A stretch of DNA of 49,948 nucleotides from Acetobacter garciniae (GTDB lineage: Bacteria; Pseudomonadota; Alphaproteobacteria; Acetobacterales; Acetobacteraceae), in contig NZ_JAFVMH010000014.1 of NCBI RefSeq assembly GCF_017377735.1, positions 1 to 49,948 of the forward strand, in the 5' to 3' direction. Positions within the stretch are counted from its first letter, which is position 1, and every line of letters begins with the position of its first letter. Below are positions 44,631-49,948 of this stretch, piece after piece. The position numbers and the translations under genes are program-made. The notes under the pieces were generated by a model. The model saw only the letters and a program-made list of their open reading frames with translations. It was not told the origin of the DNA and searched no databases.

Positions 44631-45446
44631 TTACGGCAGGCGGCTTTCCACCACTTCGCGCGTTTTGCGCTGAATGCTCCAGATCTGCCGGGGCGCGGTC
44701 TGGTCCCAGTCGAAGGCCTGCCCTTCCGTCGCCATGGGCAACGTGCGGACATAGCGCAGCCGCCCGCCTGCTTCCGGCAGGGCAAGGACATACATTTCGG
44801 GCCGGCTATGGCCGGTCACATACAGCAGGCCGTCTTTTCCCCAGCGCCCGCCCGAAATGCTGAAGGGCTTGACGCGCTCGAGAACTTCCTCGGGGAAAAG
44901 CCAGGCCTCGGTCCGTTCGAATTGCGGCGTCATGCGCACGAATACCGTCGCGCGATGGTCCCGGCCGCCATCGCTGCCTTCCACATCGTAATTGGCAAAG
45001 CAGGCCCACCAGTTCCCGTCATGCCAGTCGATCCATGTCAGCGACCCGGTGCCGGGCCCGAAGCTGTGGCTGCCGATATGGCGCATGGTCGCGGGGTCGA
45101 ACCATTCCACCGAACTGGTCATGGGGGATGCAGGAAAATTGGACATCGCGCAGACCAGCTTGCCGTCATGGATCTGGCAACTGTTGATATGCCTGTATAA
45201 AGCCGGATCACCCTGCCACAGGGCCACACGCTGGCCGGTCCTGCGGTCGTATTTGCCAATGGCGCTGTTGTTGATGGCGTAGATGAAGTGCTCATCATTC
45301 GCCACACCCTGGCCTGCTTCCTGCGTTGGAATGCTTCGGACAATGCTGGCACTGCCTGCCGGGTTATCCTGCGCGCGCGCCGCCGCCAGCGGTGCCAGGC
45401 CAAGTGTCGCGCAGCAGGCCGCGCGCAACAGAAAATGCGTGTTCAC
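44631..45446 (-). CDS. Exported beta-propeller-like protein of unknown function
   Basis: A 271-residue protein with a signal peptide (about 1-25, ending AAARA). I place the start at a GTG at 45446, nine bases after CAGGAG; the larger open frame runs upstream into the receptor gene and is rejected. The mature part has recurring short strand patterns with Trp and Asp (YAINNSAIGKYDRRTGQRVALWQGD, WIDWHDGNWWACFANYD, RWGKDGLLYVTGHSRPEMYVL) that look like propeller blades of a YncE/SMP30-like fold; no catalytic motif recognised. It is 40 bases downstream of the STN-TonB receptor gene, so it is probably co-expressed and acts in the periplasm or outside with that receptor. Confidence 0.75.
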   Translation of the reverse strand: MNTHFLLRAACCATLGLAPLAAARAQDNPAGSASIVRSIPTQEAGQGVANDEHFIYAINNSAIGKYDRRTGQRVALWQGDPALYRHINSCQIHDGKLVCAMSNFPASPMTSSVEWFDPATMRHIGSHSFGPGTGSLTWIDWHDGNWWACFANYDVEGSDGGRDHRATVFVRMTPQFERTEAWLFPEEVLERVKPFSISGGRWGKDGLLYVTGHSRPEMYVLALPEAGGRLRYVRTLPMATEGQAFDWDQTAPRQIWSIQRKTREVVESRLP

Positions 45447-45486
45447 GTCATGAATCTCCTGAAAATATGGGAACCGGGCATGGGGC

Positions 45487-48072
45487 CTAGAAATGCTTGC
45501 GCACGGTAAAAAACACCATGCGGGGCGCGCCCGCCAGAAGGGTGGCGAAAGTGTGCTGGGGGTCGGTGAACTGGAAGCCCTGCGACCCCACGGTCGAGAC
45601 ATAGCGCTTGTCGAACAGGTTGGTGACGTTGATCTGGGCATCCACCCCGCGCAGGATGGGGCTGCTGCCATGGTAGCGATACCCGACATTGAGATTGAAA
45701 ATATCGTTGGCAGGAACCCAGGAATCGTTTGTGTAGGTATAGGTGCGCTTGTCCTGGAACTGCATGTTGATATTGCCCCAGATCGAACCATCGTCGTAGC
45801 CGAGCTTGACATTGGCGAGGTTGCGCGGCATCGCCACCACCTGCTTGCCCTTGATGGCGTAGAACGTGCCATCGCTGTTCACGTTGTCGTTGTAGCGTGA
45901 ATCGTTGAACGCGTAGGATGCGTAAATCGACCAGTTCTGTGCAAAATTGTAGTTGAAGGCCGCATCGATGCCGCGCGCGGTTACGCCGCCCACATTGGAC
46001 AGGATCAGCGGGTTGCCCGTAACCGTCGCCCCTTCGCGAATACTGAGCAGGCGGTTTTCGAATTCGACATAATACCCGGTCAGCGATGCCTGGATGGCGC
46101 GGTCATGGTAGCGATAGCCGATTTCCTCGGTATAGGACATTTCAGGCTTGATGCTGTTCTTGATGGCGTCATACCCCGCAACCGTGGTCGAGAACGGGCT
46201 GGTCTTGCCGGTCTGGGAATTGTCGAAGGCGGCCATGTTGCGCGCGAAATCGGCAAAGACCTCGTGATGGTTGTCAACGCGGTAGTTCATGCCGACCTGT
46301 GGCAAAAACCCGTTGGCCGCCTGGATGGAACCGGAAGGATAGCCATCCGCGCTGGTAATGACACCACGGTAATTGGCCCCCACCTGGTGGGCGGTATCGT
46401 CCACGATCAGCGACTTGAAACCGTAATTCAGCTTCAGCGCCTTCGTGATCTGCCATGTATCCTGCAAATGGACCTGATAGGTCTTGGAATTGAAGTTCGC
46501 CTGCCACTGGGTATTGTACCAGGTATTGTTGTACCAGGTCAGGCTGTTGGGCGCCTGGTTCACATCGAGCGGATAAAAGCGGCGGGCTTCCTCAAAATCG
46601 TCGTTCTCGAACCAGAACCCGCCTTCGATCGTGTGGTTGGCGATATGGTAGCTCAGGCTTCCGACAAAGCCTTCACGGTGAATGCCATATTCCGTCGTCC
46701 GCGCCGACAGGGGCGATCCGCCAAGGTCTGACGGGGTGGGGGTGTAGGTCACCCACACGCCTTCACCATTATTGGTGTGGCCGTAGACTGTGGTGTAGCC
46801 TTTCAGCCGGTCATTGATCTGAAAATCCAGCCGCCCGTAACCCAGAACGTCCTGCCGCAGCGTGTTGTTGTTGTAGTAGACGAAGTCCTGCGCGGTGCCG
46901 CCATTGGTGGTGCCGATCCCCGCGGGAAACGGCGTCTTGTTCTGGTAGGCCAGGGCTATGTCCTTGGCCAGGCTGTAATTGTTGTTGATATCGTCAAGAT
47001 TGTAGCCATATTTTTGAATCGTGGCCAGGGAGAGGTCGTGATAGTCATTTTCCTGCCGCAGCGCCCAGTCGCCGTACAGGGTCAGTTTCACTTTCTCGCC
47101 AATCGGCTGGACGAATTTCGCGTTGGCCTGCTGCTGCTTTTGCGCGCCCCAGCCTTTCCATTTATCCGCATCCCCATAATCGTAGGACACGTAGAATTTC
47201 CCACCCCCCGGCAGCAGGCCGGAATTGACCCGCATGAACGTGCGCCACGTCGTGGCCGAACCGATGGTGCCCGCAACGTCCACGCCAAACTTGTCGGTAG
47301 GATCGACAGAAGTAAATTCCAGCGCGCCGCCCAGATCGTTGGAGGCCGCAACATCGACCGAACCCGCACCCTGTGTCAGCGTCGCCCGGCCGTTATTTTC
47401 CGTTTGCAGGGCCCGCGCGATCGAAAGCCCGTTGTCATTGCCGTAGTTCAAATTGCCCAGCGGCACGCCATCCATTGTAAAACCCAGGCGGCTCTGGTCG
47501 AAACCGCGGATAATGACCTGCTGGGATGCCTCGTTGATACCCAGCGGATCGGACGAGGTGAACACCACGCCGGGAAGCTGCGACAGCACCTTGAACGGGC
47601 TGGTGCCCGGTGTGGCCTGTGCAATGGCCGTGCGCGACACGGACTGCGTTTCACGCGCGCTGCCCGTGCCCAGCACGACGATGGATTCACTCGCGCTGGA
47701 CTGTCTGGCGCGGGCGGCCGGAACCTTCCTGCGGGTCAGGAAAATGGTGCCGTCGGGCTGGACCGCAAGGTCTATCCCCTTGTCGCCCAGCATTTTGCGC
47801 AACGCGTCCTGCGGCTTCATGGTGCCCTTGATCGCATTGGAGCGGAGTTTTTCACCGATTTTTCCGTCCATGGCCACATGCAGCCCGGACTGGCGCGCAA
47901 ACTGGGTCACGGCGGATGACAAAGGTTGGGAGGGAATGGAAAATTCCGTGTCCTGCGCGGGTGCGGCAAGAGCGCCCGCCATCGTGCAAAGGCTCAAGGC
48001 CGTTGCACACAACAATACGGAAAAAAAGCTTGTCTGGCGCACGATTGGCATTTCCTGAGATGACTGATCCAC
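45487..48072 (-). CDS. TonB-dependent transducer with STN domain (FecA-like)
   Basis: Outer-membrane receptor, 861 residues from a GTG at 48072; an ATG at 48051 (MPIVRQTSF) is an alternative, with AGGAA placed unusually close. A signal peptide ends near ALAA. Residues about 40-115 are a secretin/TonB short N-terminal (STN) domain (FSIPSQPLSSAVTQFARQSGLHVAMDG...LRKMLGDKG) that passes the substrate signal to FecR. The plug follows (LPGVVFTSSDPLGINEASQQVIIRGFDQSRLGFTMDGVPLG) and the barrel ends in a terminal Phe. The gene follows fecR and fecI homologues on the same strand, forming a cell-surface signalling system. Plug and early barrel resemble the receptor at 15.1 kb. Ligand unknown. Confidence 0.9.
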   Translation of the reverse strand: MDQSSQEMPIVRQTSFFSVLLCATALSLCTMAGALAAPAQDTEFSIPSQPLSSAVTQFARQSGLHVAMDGKIGEKLRSNAIKGTMKPQDALRKMLGDKGIDLAVQPDGTIFLTRRKVPAARARQSSASESIVVLGTGSARETQSVSRTAIAQATPGTSPFKVLSQLPGVVFTSSDPLGINEASQQVIIRGFDQSRLGFTMDGVPLGNLNYGNDNGLSIARALQTENNGRATLTQGAGSVDVAASNDLGGALEFTSVDPTDKFGVDVAGTIGSATTWRTFMRVNSGLLPGGGKFYVSYDYGDADKWKGWGAQKQQQANAKFVQPIGEKVKLTLYGDWALRQENDYHDLSLATIQKYGYNLDDINNNYSLAKDIALAYQNKTPFPAGIGTTNGGTAQDFVYYNNNTLRQDVLGYGRLDFQINDRLKGYTTVYGHTNNGEGVWVTYTPTPSDLGGSPLSARTTEYGIHREGFVGSLSYHIANHTIEGGFWFENDDFEEARRFYPLDVNQAPNSLTWYNNTWYNTQWQANFNSKTYQVHLQDTWQITKALKLNYGFKSLIVDDTAHQVGANYRGVITSADGYPSGSIQAANGFLPQVGMNYRVDNHHEVFADFARNMAAFDNSQTGKTSPFSTTVAGYDAIKNSIKPEMSYTEEIGYRYHDRAIQASLTGYYVEFENRLLSIREGATVTGNPLILSNVGGVTARGIDAAFNYNFAQNWSIYASYAFNDSRYNDNVNSDGTFYAIKGKQVVAMPRNLANVKLGYDDGSIWGNINMQFQDKRTYTYTNDSWVPANDIFNLNVGYRYHGSSPILRGVDAQINVTNLFDKRYVSTVGSQGFQFTDPQHTFATLLAGAPRMVFFTVRKHF

Positions 48073-48160
48073 TCAGGCGATGCTTGGGCATATGATCTCC
48101 CGCCATCGGGAAGTGTTAAAGTTTGAAGTCAGGCCGGCTGGTTACCCAAACACAAGCCAT

Positions 48161-49129
48161 TCAATACAGGTCGATCCGCCCCGGCGTTGCGACACTGTCC
48201 ACATGCAGGATGCTGCGTACCGCACTGACAAAGGCATCCGGATCGCGCAGGGAGAAGGAGCCGATCACCACACGGGCACCCGCATTCCCGTGCACGAATA
48301 TCTTGCGCTGGTTGTAGCGGTTGAACAGTGCGACAGCTTCGGACAAAGGCTGCCCCTGCAATTCCACGACGCCACGCATCCAGCTTGTCTGCATGGCGAT
48401 ATCGTCGGCGGAGAGTATCCGCCGCGTCAGCGACGTCGCGGAGGCAACGACCTCCTCCCCCGGGCGCAGGACAAGTCGCTGTCCGTTCGTGGGGTCGAGC
48501 ATCTGCGCGCTGCCCGAAAACAGCAGGATACTCGCCTGACGCTCGAACAGCGATGCTTGCAGCCTGCCCTGGGCCGTGACCCGCAAATACGGTGTCATGA
48601 TCCACGTGGGAGCGGTGCTGGACGTAACACACCGCCCGGCCAGCAGTTCGATCGTCGTGCCATACACGCGGGCCTGGGAATAGCAGTCCAGCGAGAGCTG
48701 GCTATTCCCTCCCCCCTTGCCCGGGCCAGTCTCCCGCCCGTTACCCAGGGCGATGTTTTCGGCCATATTGTCATGGGTGCGGTAAAAACGCCCCATTTCA
48801 TGCGACTGGCGCGGCCATAGCAAGGCAGTCATCGAGGCAACGGCTGCCCAGCTCACCTGCCGCCGGGTGAGGCGTGCCGGCCGGGATTCGTGGAACTGCG
48901 CGACTGCCGCACGGGTTTGCGCTTCGGGCTGGCCTGCGGCCAATGCTGCGGTGCGTTCGGTTGCCTGCCAGACCACCTGGGCGCGTATCATCGCCCCCTG
49001 GTTGCGAAAATCCGTCGCAAGCCACGCATCGAGTACCGCCTGCTCATTCGCAGTCAGGTGCCCGCACGCAAGACGCATGGCCCATGACGATGCAACCTCA
49101 TCCCGCGTTGTTTTGCCAGGATCCGACAT
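48161..49129 (-). CDS. FecR-like anti-sigma / signal-transducing membrane protein
   Basis: Inner-membrane regulator linking an outer-membrane transducer to its sigma factor, 322 residues. The N-terminal cytoplasmic part (DEVASSWAMRLACGHLTANEQAVLDAWLATD...RAQVVW, about 10-55) is the FecR N-terminal domain. RRQVSWAAVASMTALLW near 100-118 is the single membrane span. The periplasmic FecR domain follows (GQRLVLRPGEEVVAS) and a C-terminal STN-interacting region ends GSFSLRDPDAFVSAVRSIL. The start at 49129 overlaps the sigma gene by 32 bases; 49156 (after GGGAAAAAGATC) is also possible. It lies between the sigma gene and the receptor, as in fecIRA. Confidence 0.88.
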   Translation of the reverse strand: MSDPGKTTRDEVASSWAMRLACGHLTANEQAVLDAWLATDFRNQGAMIRAQVVWQATERTAALAAGQPEAQTRAAVAQFHESRPARLTRRQVSWAAVASMTALLWPRQSHEMGRFYRTHDNMAENIALGNGRETGPGKGGGNSQLSLDCYSQARVYGTTIELLAGRCVTSSTAPTWIMTPYLRVTAQGRLQASLFERQASILLFSGSAQMLDPTNGQRLVLRPGEEVVASATSLTRRILSADDIAMQTSWMRGVVELQGQPLSEAVALFNRYNQRKIFVHGNAGARVVIGSFSLRDPDAFVSAVRSILHVDSVATPGRIDLY

Positions 49130-49667
49130 GCGGGAAAGACCTGTATCCCGTCTCATGATCTTTTTCCCGCTGCGCGTACGCATCCCCGATCAGGCGCAGC
49201 GCCCGTGCCATCTGCTTTTCGATGACATTTTCCGAAAGACCAAGACGCGACGCACAATCCTTTCGGGAATATCCATGAATACGATGAAGAGTAAAGATCG
49301 CGCGACACCGTGGCGGGAGGTCTGATATCGTCTGACTGAGAAATTGGAGTTCCTCCCGGGCGCTGACATGCTGCTCAGGCCCTGGTTCACTGTCGACAAG
49401 GGTGTCGTCCGTTATGTCTGACAGCGAACTCAACGGCACAATGCGCGCACGCCGATAATACTGAAGCACGACATTGCGCGCCACCTTGAAAAACCACCGA
49501 CGGGGAAAGCGGATTGTCGCCGGTTCCGTGCGGGACAGTGCGATCCACGCTTCCTGTATCACGTCGTCGACGTCGATACCCGAAAACCTGGAAAGCCACC
49601 GCCGGACATCGGCTTCATGGGGCAGTATCTCTTCAGCGAGCCATCGAGCCTGGGTTTCACTCAGCAC
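49098..49667 (-). CDS. FecI-type ECF sigma factor
   Basis: Extracytoplasmic-function sigma factor, 189 residues, GTG start with GAGG ten bases upstream. Region 2 includes DDVIQEAWIALSR and RRWFFKVARNVVLQYYRR; region 4 includes LPPRCRAIFTLHRIHGYSRKDCASRLGLSENVIEKQMARAL. It should direct RNA polymerase to the receptor promoter when FecR reports ligand. Overlaps the FecR-like gene, so the two are coupled. The 88-base gap between the FecR-like gene and the receptor may hold the sigma-dependent promoter. Confidence 0.9.
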   Translation of the reverse strand: MLSETQARWLAEEILPHEADVRRWLSRFSGIDVDDVIQEAWIALSRTEPATIRFPRRWFFKVARNVVLQYYRRARIVPLSSLSDITDDTLVDSEPGPEQHVSAREELQFLSQTISDLPPRCRAIFTLHRIHGYSRKDCASRLGLSENVIEKQMARALRLIGDAYAQREKDHETGYRSFPHVGSWQNNAG

Positions 49668-49839
49668 AGCGTGTCGACCTCATGCCGCCGCGTGACATCC
49701 CTGCCACCACCGTGAGTGACAGGTTCCGCACGCCAGCATCATGCCGCGTGGGATAACCCTTTCATCACGCCCGCAGTATGAAGATTCTATGACATTGCTG
49801 ACAGCCCAGGAAAGACCGCGCGCCTGCTTCATACAACTG

Positions 49840-49948
49840 CTATGGTACTGTTTCACGCAAATGGCTACCCACAATGGCGGCACGCTCTTCTGTACTATAG
49901 CTGAACAGCATATAGGCGCGGCGGACGGCTTCAGACCAATCCATAGAC
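49840..49948 (-). CDS. Possible C-terminal end of a gene, or a 34-aa ORF, at the window edge
   Basis: A minus-strand frame ends in TAG at 49840-49842 and is open to the end of the window. From the ATG at 49944 it reads MDWSEAVRRAYMLFSYSTEE, then a further 14 residues. The pattern is helix-like and codon use is plausible, but the upstream part lies outside the window, so I cannot tell whether it is a small gene or the tail of a longer one. The 170 bases between it and the sigma gene hold nothing I can identify. Confidence 0.3.
   Translation of the reverse strand, partial: SMDWSEAVRRAYMLFSYSTEERAAIVGSHLRETVP

Noticed and set aside
49680..49883. 67-codon minus-strand frame upstream of the sigma factor
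   Set aside because: No good ribosome site, irregular composition with many Cys and Trp, and it overlaps the more protein-like frame ending at 49840.

Overview
The window is high-GC (roughly 63-66% by eye) alphaproteobacterial DNA. It looks like an acetic acid bacterium of the Acetobacteraceae, most likely a Komagataeibacter or Gluconacetobacter-type chromosome. That placement is an inference from gene content (many TonB receptors, a GntP-type permease, a KatE-type catalase, a ChvB-type glucan synthase) and from a family of A/T-run hairpins between genes that I remember from such genomes. There is no rRNA or other taxonomic marker in the window. I see no tRNA, CRISPR array, transposase, integrase or prophage gene.

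Layout. 0.1-5 kb: three transporters (NCS1 nucleobase permease, MHS-type MFS, GntP-type gluconate permease). 4.9-6.5 kb: an ACC deaminase (acdS) divergent from an Lrp/AsnC regulator (acdR-like), with a perfect palindrome between them. 6.8-9.7 kb: nitroreductase and large-subunit catalase katE. 9.9-17.7 kb: a probable organosulfur-acquisition locus. It has a four-gene minus-strand operon (SfnB/DszC-like flavoprotein, NtaA/DszA-type FMN monooxygenase, polyol-type MFS permease, TauD-like dioxygenase) and a divergent TonB-dependent receptor. 17.8-24.9 kb: a TPR-sulfotransferase, a pirin, a second TonB receptor and a secreted PI-PLC.

25-33.5 kb: one 2859-residue cyclic beta-1,2-glucan synthase (ndvB/chvB). 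33.6-36.9 kb: small and stress-type genes: a 76-aa ORF, a 23-aa hydrophobic microprotein in front of a four-helix membrane protein, a YciE-like ferritin-fold protein, a PhnA/YjdM zinc-ribbon protein and a 40-aa membrane microprotein with an external Cys pair. 36.9-41.9 kb: old yellow enzyme, YqhD-type alcohol dehydrogenase, LysR regulator and an lrgAB pair. 42.0-44.6 kb: L-aspartate dehydrogenase coupled to an SDR whose catalytic residues are substituted, then a GNAT acetyltransferase. 44.6-49.7 kb: a cell-surface signalling operon, FecI-type sigma, FecR, STN-TonB receptor and an exported propeller-like protein.

Two things stand out. First, six copies of an intergenic element (an outer A/T-rich stem enclosing two hairpins) sit mostly at gene ends, in both orientations, with compensating base changes. 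Second, the 9.9-17.7 kb locus joins three different desulfonation-type oxygenases to a polyol-type permease and a dedicated TonB receptor, without the usual SsuABC or TauABC importer.
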